64,000 nucleotides of DNA from the NCBI GenBank assembly GCA_963969345.1, contig OZ017769.1, forward strand, positions 3,291,600 to 3,355,599. Reading direction: 5' to 3'. Within the stretch, counting starts at the first letter, position 1; each line of letters begins with the position of its first letter. The translations under genes were made by a program, and so were the position numbers. Of the stretch, positions 48,601 through 61,436 are shown one piece after another. The stretch comes from Turbatrix aceti. Its lineage: Eukaryota > Nematoda > Chromadorea > Rhabditida > Panagrolaimidae. Under the pieces are notes generated by a model. That model worked only from the letters and a program-made list of their open reading frames with translations, made no database searches and was not told the DNA's origin.

Positions 48601-51600
48601 CGCCAGAAAGGTAAGGTAAGGTAAGTCAAAAGGCCAGGTTTTTGTTGATTTACAGCAGGCAGTTTGACGATATTTGTTCTTGTCAGAACATGATGATGAA
48701 GAATCGAGAGAAAATTTAGCAGCAAAAAGGAAAAATGAGAAAAGAGGCGGGCGGGAACGGACACGGCCAAAGGCAATTGGCTGCAATGTTGGACACGCTT
48801 GTCGAGCAAGACAGCAAACGACCAATCCCCGCATACGAAAGACATCCATCATACTTTGCACGCTAGCGAGCCTCAAAGTGCCAGGTTTAACTCACAAGGC
48901 TAGAGGAAAAAAATCAGAGGCATACCAACAGACCAAAGTGCCAAGATGAACCTAAGTGACTACTGCACTGCCTGCGCAGGCGCGTAAACTGTCACCTTGC
49001 CCGATGGGCTGAAATCTGATACCCAACTTGAAAGTAACAACTTCCGCGAAAAAAAAGGATGACAAGTGGCCTTCGAGAATGAATGAATGAATCCTCGCGG
49101 TATCAAACCACTCAAGATTTCATTTTTCGTGAAATTTAATTCCCGAGTTCGTTGGCATTTATCTAAATTAGGCACTTCAAAGGTTCCGCCGCCTCCGGAC
49201 GATTGAAAAACAGCGATAACGAGTGAGGTAAACGCTTGACACTTCTCGCGCACTTTGATCACCGCCTAATGCGGTGTGACAGCACGTGCGGGTGAAGAAG
49301 GGTGACAGCGGTCAGCGCGCCTCTTTTTTCAATGAAAGGTAAAAAAGAAAAGTTGACTCGCCCTTCAAGTGAGTAAAAAAAGACCTCGAACCATCCCCGC
49401 AAAACAGTGGACGATGGGGTCGTCGTTAATTGTGCGGCGACTTAAAGGAAGACGTGTAACTACGATTATGTCTGCTCGAAAAAATCTCATGGTACATAGA
49501 GAGAACACACGACTGACTCCAGCTATAATACTTTTAAAAAGTACGGTAGCTCCATACTTGGAGAAAAGTGGTGGGAATCAGTGCAGTGGCAGAAAGGCTT
49601 TTTGGTAGCTATCAAAGGCATTCATCTGACTGAATAACCGTCGGCTATTGCCTACCAACAAGCTGTTGATGGGAAGATTAAGCAGATGTCCGATGCAATG
49701 TGAAATTAGAATTGGCAATGTTTTTCATGAATGCGAACAAGTCAATCTTGCTACACTCATCGTGAATTCGAAAACCAGAACTTGGGAAAAACTTTCGTTT
49801 TTCTTTATTTTCAATAGACTATACAGTTTATGTGGTACTGTAGTCCTTAATGGGTCTTTCATAGCCGTGGGGGTTGCGTTGCATCATGATAGACAGTGTA
49901 AAAAAACAGCAAAGACCTTGACTAAATTTCTGTTTTTACAGTGATTCAACGCAATTTGACGAGACTGATAAATGAGATTGTCAATCACGCAGTGTCTCGG
50001 GTGGCAGGAACGCTTAACCTCAATCTTGACTCCTCGATTGCCCGCGCAAACCCCAGCGTTCACTCAGCGATCGCGGAGGTCAGATAAAACAACTCATTTT
50101 GTGTTTGGAAGTATATAAAAAAATAATTTTGAATCGTTATCTGTTGTTTCGATCCGATCCGCGTTCCTTCGTTCGTTCCTCCGCAGTTTAACCTTGAGGG
50201 CGAAGCTGAGCACTCCAACCGTAATAATAAACTGATTGAAGGGGTAAATAATGATTACGCGAAGAAAAAAAGAGGAGAAGATGTTATCGGGGGTCGAAAT
50301 GATTGAATGAGCGTTAATAGGTGTCAGGATACAGATTGAGGAGTAAAATAAACGCTGTTGGTCGTCAGAATCAAATCGACAAGCGGTAATAAACGACTTC
50401 CAGGATCAGGGACACGTTCAAAAAAGTGGAGGCACAGATAGGCAAAAGTTGTCAGATCCTCAACTCTCGTATTACGAGACCATAAAGGCCGTAGGCAATA
50501 AACAGATCCGACGTGAGTTGCACGGGAGAAATCGTGCTTTCCCACGGACATCGATCATCTCGCGGCGGGCCGGGGTCGCCGCCGCCGCCGCCGCGGGTTG
50601 GTTGGCCCATGTGGAAGTGGAAGCAGAGAGGAACAAGAACAAGGCTCAAAACATCTCATCTATCCGACGCCGCACAACTGGCACAATCCAACATGTGTTT
50701 TGCGGCTTGTTCTCACACTGAGTGAACGTTGCCGAGGCTCAGGCAGCCGTAACAGCAAAGTGGTATGTTGGACAACAAAACACTTGTCGAGGTACTAGAC
50801 CCCGGGATTCAGGGTGTCTGGTTGCCGCATTTTCACTCTGATCTGATACAGATGTCTGGGTGAAAAAAAGTAAGCAATGCTGTTGGCAGATTTGTACCAC
50901 AAAGTAGGGACCTTAGTGCGTTTTCAATCAGGACATCGATTTAAACGACTTTGACGTTCACTTTAAGTACGAACCCTCCAAAAAACAGTCGGCATTATAA
51001 TACTTACAGTTTGAATTAACTGCACTGCCCTGTTATTTGATTCAATTATAGCAACTCAAAAAACAGTCCGTCAACAATGTCGGAAAGTTACAGTATGTAC
51101 TTGTCTATAACAAAGGAAATGCCTCGCTATACATTGGTAGACTAGACTCCAGCAGCACATGCGTGCGTGGTAGTGTATCCAAGTTGACATCAAAGGATAG
51201 CAGTCATAATTACTTCTTTGAAAAAAAAAAGAGAGGCAAGTATAACTAAAAAAACTAAAACTATTGTCAAATGCGAACAAAAAAACGGTTAACGTCCACA
51301 AATGGGCTCAGCAACCAGTTGACCATGTGATGCTTGCTTTACGGTAAATTAGCCTGGTTAAGTGAATGATGTATTTCGTATAATCGAGAGTACTTCTATT
51401 TCTTGTACTCTCAATTTCAACAAAAGAAGAAGCATGTGCCCAATTGGCACGTTATATGTTCGCTTTGAAAAAAAATGGCTTGATCTTGAGTCAACTCAAG
51501 TCGAGTTAAGCAGCTTAGAAGGCCCAGTTAACCGGCAAAAATTAAATGACACCGAGCACCCCAAAAAAGTGCTTAACTCGGGTGGTGGAGCGAGCGGAGG

Positions 51601-52483
51601 ACCACAAAAAAGGCAGCGCCGAGAATTGCAGCAGGCAGCAGCAGTTTTCTCTTTTGCATAGTTGTTGCCTCGTTTGGGTCGGCTTTTGTCGTAATGTAGG
51701 AGGAAGACTGAACGGAACGGGGTAATCACTTGTTGAACGCGATGCCCAGTTAGTTTAAATGCAAATCACCTCTGTCGATGGTTGATGTTGGACTGGACTG
51801 GTCTCCTTTGTGGGTGTATGTATACCAAACAAACACCGTAGCTGACACCGGGGAAAGGGCACCAACGCAGGGGTCGTCGTCGTCATTGTTGAGGTGCCCA
51901 GGCCCAGGGGAGATGGAAGCGGTTGACAGTTGAGATGTTGCACCATGACAAGCGATGCCGCGTATCACACTAATTGCACTTTATCGCCTTCTGCTGCCGT
52001 GTATTCTCCTCTTTTCTATCCTCCACAAATATAATAATAATAATCATCATCACTGGCGATGAAACAAACAGAGACACGGAGGCTCCTCGGCAAGCGACAG
52101 CTTGATTAGCATTTACATGAGTTTTATGAAAAGTGCGTGTTGACAACCAACGACAAAACCGGCAGGCAGAAGGGCCCAGCGAGGACGACACTCCAAATAC
52201 TGGGAAAGAAACGATACCGATATAGCACTGCCTTCAGGCGTGCTCTGTTCTGTTCTGCGCTTATTATGAAAATGTTTGGTTTCGGGGACACGTTCAAATT
52301 GCTCATTTATGTAAGTAAATATTGTTCACATCGGATAGGCTAATTTTAAGTTTTTGGGAAACCAGATACGATAACTTATAACTTTGCATGACAAGGAATG
52401 TGCCAGGGAACATTTTGGAAGTTCTTCAGAAAATTTTACAAAAAGTAATTTTTTCTAAAAAAAATTTTTTCTGTAAATTATGA

Positions 52484-52832
52484 TCTGACAATCGCGTTTT
52501 TACTATTTTTGACCCGGGGTAAAAAATTTCGGCTTTGACAAAGTCAGGGTACATATTGATCGACGTACATAGTTTTTGATGGAGAATCCAAGAAAAATAT
52601 AAAAATATGGTTATCCTTTTAAAAAATGCCGAAAATCGCATTTCAAAAATTGTTCAAATGGAAACATTTGTTTCGGCTTTTTTTAGGGTGATGACCCTAC
52701 ATTTTTTATATTTTTCTTGGATTCTTCATCAAAAATTTTATCGATCAATGTATGTCCTGACTTTGTCAATGCCTAAGTTTTTTACGACGTGCTAAAAATC
52801 GTCAAAAGTTGAAAAAACGCGATTTTGACAGA
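52484..52832. mobile_element. Foldback/MITE-like element (about 350 bp)
   Basis: Imperfect inverted arms of about 150 bp: ACAATCGCGTTTTT and GCTTTGACAAAGTCAGG on the left mirror AAAAAACGCGATTTTG and CCTGACTTTGTCAATGC on the right; AGAATCCAAGAAAAATATAA mirrors TTATATTTTTCTTGGATTCT. The middle forms a second stem (GCCGAAA...TTTCGGC). There is no coding capacity. The target-site duplication is not clear. Confidence 0.72.
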
Positions 52833-54247
52833 CTTCTGACAAAAAATTGAGTTTGCAAGAAAAAAAACAAGAACGTAACACATAAATATATCCGAGTTAG
52901 GTACACAGAAGGCTATTCTTAAATACAAATGCAATAAAATCCCTCTGCACAAAGCACATGTCCTCATCCTATTCTAACCGTATCCGGGAACGAACTCGGT
53001 TAAATGTCATCTGGCGACGACCAGGAAAAAAAAGTCATTCACGCAGGCGTCATTTACTATTGTTTAATAAATATATACGATTTTCTAAAAAAAGTCGTGA
53101 CACAAGAAGGATATGACTACAAAAGACAGGAAAGATATGGCGTAAAACAAAAGTACACCGCTTCAAATGGGGTAGGGTAACCTTTTCGAACTGTACTATT
53201 ACCGGTACCAGGTAGAAATGGAGAAAGGAAGAATACAAAACACCTTGCCAGCGCCGGCAACTTTCAAGTGACAAATATACATTAGTATAATACTTCCAGG
53301 ATTGAACTTTTGCAAGAAAAGGTAATTATGGCAAAAAAAAGTCAAAAAAAGAATAATTCGACTTTATCAATGAAAAAAATGCGCAAATTTGATCAAATTC
53401 AACATTTTTCAACTTTTCCGGACCAAAAAAGTCTTCAACAGGCCAGAAATATTATAGATCCAAAGTCCCCTTACATACCTGTCATCCATCAATTCTGTGT
53501 GGTCTCTTCTTCTTCTCACCGTGGTGCTCGTTTCATCCAGGCGCTGCCCTGTCCCCCCAGCGTCGGTGTCGGTGTCGCCAAAGTTGTCAGACGTTTTTTA
53601 TGCCCACAAGCTGTCACTGCCCGTGAAATGATGATGATGATGACGATGACGGCGTGGATGATCGTGGACAGTGGGGTACGCGCGCCAACCAGGGAGGTCT
53701 CCGGATTGGTAAAAATTACAAAGATACACAAAAAAGTTGTTTTTTTTCGCCCCAGTCAATCAAAAAACGATTTATTCAAAAAGGCCGACGCTTTGGTGGG
53801 TAACGATCGGTTGCAGCGGCAACGGCGGCATAATTATTAACTACTTCTTTTATGAATGTATATTATTGCAAGTAGGTAATATGACTGCCGTTTTTGAGGG
53901 GTTTACCACCAATTTTTTTATATTTCAAAAAAATCCACTTACCCCCACTAATCGTTTCTATTCACCAACCTGAATCCATTGTTGTTGGCCTACACGTCGT
54001 AGATTATGAATGACAATGTTAGAATTACGATAAATTACTTGAAATAACATAAAAACCCTGCATTTTGGGAATCTTTTTTTAAATTTGTAGGTTACCTCAT
54101 TTTTGAGCGTGCGTGCGCGTTTTGGGTTCTCGACGCGAAATCACGCGAGAGCAAAAAGCGAAGTTTGATGAAGTGCATTTATTTCGCCCACGGATTTTCC
54201 AATCCACGCCGATTGTTTTCTACTTTTCACGGTCTCATTTGTTGGAT

Positions 54248-55421
54248 ATGTCATCGAAGACAGGCCCCCGGGCTGTCGGAACGGATGGCAGCGACTTCCA
54301 GCACCGACAGAGGGTCGCAGCGCAGTACCAGACGAGGTGAGTTGTCTCTTTTCTTACTTTGTCCGCCAGAACATGTGTAAAGTAACTCCGTGGGCGTATG
54401 TTTTTCAGTGCTGCTTACAAGTTCAACTTGAAGCTCCTCTTCATCCTTCACGTTTCGGTACTCGTCGCTATGTGGGTCAAGATTTTCGGCGAGGTGGCCA
54501 CGACTTATTTTGGGTACAAGCGTTCGCTCTGGAAAAAACTTGACCTTCCCTCCGCGTATCCATGGGAATACGTTTGGAGTCTGTCTTTTATTCCGATTGT
54601 TATTGGCCTTTTGGCTATTCCTAGGAACAAGGTTGGTTGGGGTTGGGTTCTGTTTTTGGGTTTTTAGGCAGATTTTTGGGGTTTCGTAGGTATACGTTTT
54701 TTTGGTGGTTTTTACGATTTCAAAGTTTGGGTTGCTTTTATAAAAATGAACCAATTTTTTTACTGTTACCTGTTTTTTCTGGATTTTTTACGATGTTTTT
54801 CTATCAATTTTACGGTTTTGGCGATTTTGTTGTTTTTTTGAATATAATTTTTATTTTAGTTTTTTTTTTAATTTTGCTGAGTTTGAAATTTGTGTACTTT
54901 TATAATTTTTGACTGTTTTTACGATACAGCTGCTGTTTCTAACGTTTTTGATATTTTCCAAGTTTTTATTAAATATAAATTTTACGGTTTTTCAAAAATT
55001 TTCTATGTTCTCTAACTTTTTTTCGCATTTTTAGCATTGTATTGTATTTTTTTACCCGATTCAATAATTTTTTCCAATCATTCGCATTACTGATTTTTTT
55101 TAGGTAAAACTCATGACGTACGCCTACTACACGCAGTTCTTCTTCGGCATTCTGCCCTGCATGATCGGTCTCGGCTCTCAGTTCCCCGAACTTTTCGAAT
55201 ACATCAGGGATCCTTCCCGGACCGATATCCCAACAGTCAAGGGCACTTTTCCGATGGTCGTCATCTGGTTCATCTTCTTCCTCATCGCGTTTCAAATCCA
55301 CATGTTTGCCATGTACTTCAAGTACTATCTGCTCGCCGCCTGGGCTCCGGTCGTCGTCACCACCCCCACACCGGGCGAGGAGCCTGCCGCCAAGACCGAA
55401 AAGGACAAGAAATCAGAGTAG
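54248..55421 (+). CDS. jagn-1: Jagunal homologue (ER membrane protein)
   Basis: Exons 54248-54336, 54409-54631 and 55104-55421 give 209 residues. The N-terminus [21 protein letters not shown] is the family signature; YPWEYVWSL and LLAIPRN later in the chain also match Jagunal. Four hydrophobic segments lie at about 38-56, 83-101, 108-128 and 153-176. The protein ends in KKSE, a KKXX signal for COPI-dependent retrieval to the ER. Jagunal proteins organise ER and early secretory traffic (oocyte ER in flies, neutrophil function in mammals). It is slightly longer than the human protein owing to a charged, Pro/Thr-rich tail (185-205). Start chosen because it begins the signature; no acceptor lies just upstream. 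The symbol is by homology. Confidence 0.93.
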
Positions 55422-55623
55422 GCTTCTGGAGACACGCTTTTTCATTCCTCTTCGTCAGCCCCAGCCCAAAACCCTGCCCAATGCGATTACGCCTCTCGGA
55501 TGTTTTTTTTTGTCAACATCATCATCTGTGGACAAAGACGACTTCCGTGCAAACAAAAACTTTTCCTTCGACTTTTTTATTTGTATTTTTCGAACGAACG
55601 CGTATGGTCAAAAAAATAAGAGA

Positions 55624-55629
55624 AATAAA
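55624..55629 (+). terminator. Poly(A) signal of the Jagunal gene
   Basis: AATAAA about 200 bp after the stop codon. Further on, 55640-56960 is T/A-homopolymer-rich intergenic DNA without a recognised gene. Confidence 0.55.
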
Positions 55630-57810
55630 ATTAAAAATTTCTATTCTTGGTGGATTGCGTTTATTAAAAATCGAAAAAAAATTGTTCGAAAAAAAATGTT
55701 TTGAAGTTTAGAAAAAAATTTTAGAATTTTTTTTTCGATTTTTTAATTTTCATACAATTTTTAGAAATTTTTTTCGATTTTTTTTTAGTTTTCAGAAAAT
55801 TTTGTTGAAATTTTTCGAATTTTTTTTAGAAAAAAGACTTTCCAAATTTGTTTGTACCAAAAAAATCGAATGGCACAATGTACGATTTTTTTTCAGCGAG
55901 AACGGCAAAAAAAGTCAAATTGAAAGAAAAAACTGGAAAATTGAATGGATGAACTTTGATTCGGTCAGCGAGTTTTTTTTACATGATTACCCCAGAAAAA
56001 AAGGAGATTATACTATGCATGTTATTTTTGGAAGCATGCCATGGCATTTCTATTCGTTCTATAAATAAACCGAAAATGACGGCACGGCATTTTAAATTTG
56101 TTTTCTGCTTTGTTTTTTGGTATGTAACTGTCAATATTTTTTTTGTTTGGAGAACTGCATTTCTCGATTATTTTTTTATCTAAGCTTATGAAATCTAAGA
56201 TTTCATCAAATTCGTCATCCATAAATATCTGTCTGCCCAAAAAGCTATCACTTACACACGCGGAACTTTGAGGCCTGTTCGTTGTTCACGTGAATCTGAA
56301 AATTTGAAATCTGAAACCTCGATTCAACGATTTCCTGACTACAAAAAAATGATGCACGATCAATTCATGTGCATTTTTGGCGTATGACGTCGAAAACGCT
56401 TTCTTCCAACAACCAAATTTGTTGCAGAGCTAATTATTCGTTGAACTGACGAGTTTTGGGGGTCAAAGAGGCCAGGCCAGGCCGCCTTTGCTGGAGGGTC
56501 CCGACCTGACTGGCACTCCCGCCCTTTGTGCGGATGACAACGGCACCAATGCCAATGAATGTTGCAAATGCATTCACCGTGCGAAATTGCCTTGGACTGA
56601 GAATTGTGTCATTTCGGTTTCGTGGGTGGACTTTGAAATGAAAAATGCGAAAAATCAAAATTTGCTGAAAAAAATTTTTTGAAAATTTTGGTCACCGTAG
56701 CCGCATTTTTTTGGCCAATTCTGTTATTCATTTTTCAAAAACAGCTTTTTCTATGCAAAAAAATTGAAAAAGTTCAAAACAATATTTTTGAGCAATTCTA
56801 ATTTTTTTCTCAGTAATTTTTTCAATTTTTTTTCAATTTTTTTGAAATTGAACATTTAAAAAAAAATTTTCAGTTACGTTTTTTTGTTTTTTTTGACAAA
56901 TTTTATTCCTTGCACTGCAAATTTCAATTTTTTTGAAATCCCATTTCCGAGGCTTTGCACAGGTTTACGGAAAGATATATGTGTCCAAATATTTGAACTA
57001 AGCATGTCTAATGAGTTCTTCCCTGCGCCGCCGAGGGCTTCGGCGGATGCACTCGTCTCGTCTCTCCTCAGGCATTATACTACGTGGCGGTGGCTCATGT
57101 CCTCTGGCCCTCGGTACAAGGATTGCAAAATTGTTGTCCCCGACTCGGATGACAGCCCTTCTCACGAGTAGTCCTCTCCAGGACCGCCGCACAAAAGGGC
57201 AAGACAGACGACACCTGGAGGTTTATTTATTCACTTCTCTCCGCTCTCGTCCATCGGCATCTGCATCGGCAACTAAATAGAATCCGGTGGGAGCCTCCGC
57301 GTGGAATTCTTTTCTCCACCCGGGGCCTAGCGACCATAGTGATGTGATGTCATCCCCGGGAATAGAAAAAGGAGGAGGGGTGCTGCCGAGATTGCCGCGC
57401 TCGATAATGACACTCCTTCCCTCCTTGTGCCAAAAAATGACGGACTTGACATGCCCATGCCCATGCCAAGTCCGCGGCAGAGCTCACATCAGTCAGCGCC
57501 TTGTTTGCTCTTTTGGTGGGCAACATCACCAACAGCAGCTCGGCCAGCTCCCGCGTGCAAATTGCATTAGGCGGCGCCCGGGGGAAATCCCTGTTGTGCC
57601 GGTAAAGCATCGTTTCTGCATTCACCGGCACAAAAGAGGACGTATGTGGGAGGTAAGACCCCCGGAGCTCCAGCACCAGCACCACGCGTGGCGCTGGCGC
57701 TGATGCGGTGCCCAGAGGGGATTAGGAAATAATTGGCCCCAACCAACCCCGTCCACGTCCAGCACGTGAACGAACGGTCGTAGCCTGGTTGGTTGGTGTT
57801 CCAAAAAAGT

Positions 57811-57904
57811 CAATGACCATTTGATTGATGGTCTGCATATTTCTGACGGCTTGTTATCGCTTACATTAGTCAGAAATAGGCAGCCTAACAATAAATGGTC
57901 ATTG
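57811..57904. ncRNA. Candidate microRNA-like hairpin
   Basis: The 94-nt segment folds into one long stem. CAATGACCATTT at the left base pairs with AAATGGTCATTG at the right. After a 1-nt bulge, ATTG pairs with CAAT, then about 20 further positions pair with three mismatches and one G-T wobble, up to CTGAC/GTCAG. The loop is 21 nt (57848-57868). Size and shape fit a pre-microRNA; a small MITE would look similar, and the strand is undecided. Confidence 0.4.
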
Positions 57905-59282
57905 AAGCCCCTAACACCCCGAAGCGCCTACGTTCATGTTCCGGCTCATCCCCTATCCTTCATCATTCAAACGTCATTTCACTTCCCCTCATTCATGCCA
58001 GCTAGTTAGTATCAATGACCACGACCACAAAAAAGCCTCAAGGGTCACCTTTGCACGATGGCTTCCTCAGCTAATTCCAAAATAAGCTAATAGAAACCAA
58101 GAAACCATTCTTTATCCTGTTTTTTGATGCTATAAACGCCTCGACTATATCCGACTTCCTTTTTCCTGGTTGCAGTGATTTTTTTCCGGATGCATGAGAC
58201 ATTTGGAATTCCAAAAACACGCAAAAGACGTCACAAAAACGATTTTTGAAAGTTCAATACTCTTCCGGGAACTCATGCATCCTAGCTGCCAAATTCAGAA
58301 CATACATTTCCTTCCAGACCGAACGTTTTGGTTTCTATGTATACTTCGACTCCAGACTATCCCCGTTTTATTGTTTTTCAGTTGGTCATTTCGTCTCTAT
58401 GGACCATAAATTCCGGCATTTTTGCGAACGTGTCAAAAACTGCCCAGTCAGTTTTTTTTCTCCTAGCGCTGTTGTTTTTGGCACTTTTTTCTGAGCCCGT
58501 AAATATTAACTACGTGTCAGAAATGCCAAAAAATACTAACAAAACCTCAAACAGGCTGGCTTGAAGATTAATGGTCTCCGGAGAAATTTGGAATTCTAAG
58601 ACGTTCCAGAATACCTGAAATCTACCAGCAACTAAAGCCTGAGTGAGGGATGAAGATAGAGCCAGGGAGTGGGGGGGGGGGACGTGTGACGACGTCGACG
58701 TGGATGCGATGCATCGTTGGCCCGCCCGCCCGCCGGCACCACGGCACATGCCAAAGGCGGCAGGCATAGAGTCGAGTCGAGTCGCGGCGGTGGCGGCATG
58801 CAGCAGCACTCGCACTCGCTTGCCTCACTTTTAGCACTTTTCAGGGCTACACGCCGCCGCGGGGATAAGCGCGCTTCTTTTTTTTTCGATTTTTTGCCGC
58901 GTCCAAGACGAGAGTGCGCCACCGCCACCGCCGACGCCGACGCCGACAACGGCAATGGGGACGGGGACGGCAGCGACACACGCGCTCAAGTCTTTAGGCC
59001 CGGCTGGGAGCTTGCTTTGTCGCTCCCGCTCGCTTCCCTTCCCAATCGACTAGACAGACTAGCGGTGGCGGTTAAAGGTCTAGGTCTAGGTCTCGTCTTC
59101 GTCAAGCCACTTTCTTTCTTTCCCTTTCTCGTAGGCGGCGATTAATTCGCGCACAATAGCATCGTGTGCCCTCTCATCTCATCTCCCTCATTCATTTGAC
59201 CCTCCTCATTCGACGGGCTCGTGTCAGTCATTTAACCGGACATCCTTCATCTACTCATTCATTTTCAGCTAGCAACAACAGC

Positions 59283-61436
59283 ATGTGGCTTGCCGGCGCC
59301 GTCGTCGTCGTCTTCGCGACGTGCCTCCCGGCAACGACGTCTGCCGTCAAGTGCCTAGACTGCGTCGGACGCAACTGCATGGGCAACTTCTGTGACGGTG
59401 ACTACTGCGTACTCTCGCACTACGCTCCGCGATGGGGTACCGTCGAGTGGGGCGAGCCCCGGGTCGTCAAGGGATGCATGACCGGATCCATGCTCCGGGA
59501 AGACGTCCGAAGTCACTGCGAAACCGTCGACGAAGACGGAGAAGTGAGTTATCCTTACATTTTCCTCCTACTAAATCCTAATTTTTTCCGAGTACAAAAA
59601 AAACAGCGGACGTCTCCTATTTTGTAGTCCGTGCAAAAAAGAGCTTTCTTTGTCTCGCGAGTGCATCTAGTCTCCCTGTTTTGTTCTTGCACGGCGTTTT
59701 GAATCCAAATAAGCTTGTTGTTGACTAATTCTGAGGTGCAAAACTTTTACGCTGACTAGAAAACCAAAACACCAAGTCGGCGTAAAAGTTGTACAGCCAG
59801 GGAGGGGTAAGATAAATGCCGTAAAACACGGAACAACCAGAGGAACTATGCATATCGGGCCATGCTGCCGGATGGCCGCATGCCACATCGATTCATCAAA
59901 ACTAAATTACGGCCGACTTCCTTGTGGTATGGCGGGGCATAAAAAAAGGGAAATTCGTGTACTAGCATCTTGTTTTCTATTTTCTACCATAGAACACATA
60001 ACTGCCCTAATTTACGCATTTATTGCCTATCACGGATTTTTTTAACCCTTATCCAGAGGTTAAAAAAATCTGTTCCAAAGTCAGCGTAGCTAAATATATT
60101 GCCTAGGAAAGGACATAAGAAATCATCTATTATTCCTACGACATTCCCCCTCCCTATTGTTCCTACAATTTTAATTTCGAAATTGCAGGAAGTGTTTACG
60201 TGCTTCTGCAATGACAAGGACTACTGCAACTCGGACACGGCAACAACCAAGCTCGAGGTACAACCGGTTCCGTTGTTGACATGCGTCTGCGAAGGCTCGC
60301 ACTGCAAATCGCCAACATGCCTCGGCGAGCTGTGCAGCTACGTCGTCAACCACAAAACCAAGCAACACGAACAGGGCTGCGTCAACGCGTCCGTGCCACT
60401 CATCGAGCGGCGATCAGCAGGAGCCTGCATGATCCCGCCTATCACAGGTGCCATGCACCACACAGTTGCTAAGAACGCAGACGATCTACTCCTGACCGAG
60501 AGCTGCATCTGTGGCACTGACTACTGCAATGCCGAGAAACCCGAAATCGACGTCAAGGAAAATATGAAGTGCGACGCATTCGTGCGCGCAGATGTCATGG
60601 GCACGAAGATGACGTCTCGAAACACGACTTGTACCGGGGAGTACTGTTTCAAGGCTAAGATTACGTCAGAACTAGGACACATGAGCAGTTACCAAACAAT
60701 GGGATGCGCGAGTTTCATCGACGGTGCGCAACTGGCTGAAGAGTTGAATCCTACCGGATGCGCCAATTTCGAAAGTGAAAAAGTTCAGGTTGAAGCCTGC
60801 ATGAACGTGAGTTTTACATACAACCTCCCTATTACCAGGCTAACAAAGTTGTTTTTGTCAGTTGTCATATACACCTTGCAAAACCTAATTACCTATTCAC
60901 ACGTCCCCTAAGCGAGTTAGTTACCCTAACACGTGCCTTTTAAGACTAAAGACAAGCGAGCCATTGGCCGGGCACGCGCCAACCAAGAAGTATCGCAGCC
61001 GAAGCGAAAGACAAAAACAAAGGCCGGAAAGAAGCCAAAATTCGAAGTGGACTACGAAGAAGGCGACGACGAGGAAGACGATGAGCCGAGGAGAAGGAAG
61101 CCCTCACGACCGATTAAGCCTAAGCAAAAGACACCAGAACCCGAGCCTGAAGAAGAAGAGGCCGAAAAGGAGGAGGAAGAAGAAGGCCCCGAAGGAGATG
61201 ACAACGAAGAAGACAAGGACGAGAGCCCTGAAGAGTCCGAAGTGTCCGAAACAACGACGCAGCATTACATTTTCGAGCGACCGACTGTCGCTCCTGCCCC
61301 GGATGACTCCAACATCGCTCTTATCAGTGTGTTCCTACTCCTTATTGTGCTCATTATTCTGAGTGGCATCGTGTGGAAGCTAGAGCTCCACAAGAAGCTC
61401 TTCCGATCATCCTATGATACGGTTGCCGGCGGCTAA
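59283..61436 (+). CDS. Cysteine-rich membrane protein with three ET-module/Ly6-like repeats
   Basis: Exons 59283-59543, 60189-60806 and 60945-61436, all phase 0, give 456 residues. A signal peptide (MWLAGAVVVVFATCLPATTSA) is followed by three Cys-rich units starting at about residues 23, 110 and 195. Units 1 and 2 end with the pattern C-x-C-x-D-Y-C-N (CFCNDKDYCN, CICGTDYCN), typical of nematode ET modules and related three-finger folds. Unit 3 ends CMNTKD without the last cysteines. A long basic then acidic linker (Glu/Asp-rich) leads to one membrane span (IALISVFLLLIVLIILSGIVW) and a short basic cytoplasmic tail. Function is unknown; a cell-surface receptor or adhesion role is only inferred. 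An acceptor (CATTTTCAG) 8-14 nt upstream of the ATG suggests trans-splicing. The third acceptor (TTTTAAG) is non-canonical in style and is the least certain junction. Confidence 0.72.

Larger units (their letters stand above)
32807..54247. other. About 21 kb gene-free region upstream of the Iroquois gene
   Basis: No frame here combines length, splice sites and protein-like composition; the open frames are short, low-complexity or microsatellite-driven. It holds many short microsatellites (GACGTCGTC near 33770-33815, GTGTGTG near 40290, CGCGCG near 44275, CATCATCACC near 45500), two foldback elements and otherwise unique-looking DNA. Noncoding regulatory DNA of the Iroquois gene is the likeliest content (inference from how such genes are organised in other animals). 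Confidence 0.5.

Noticed and set aside
53310..53840. A 176-codon open frame on the plus strand
   Set aside because: Composition follows A-rich and ATGATG microsatellite runs; no domain, signal or splice support.
56488..56682. Short frame with ECCKCIHR cysteines
   Set aside because: Too short, both strands open, no signal peptide or exon partners.
57004..57171. A 55-codon plus-strand frame starting MSNEFFPAPPRASADAL
   Set aside because: Fairly protein-like but the opposite strand is equally open in this GC-rich patch, and no splice or family support was found.
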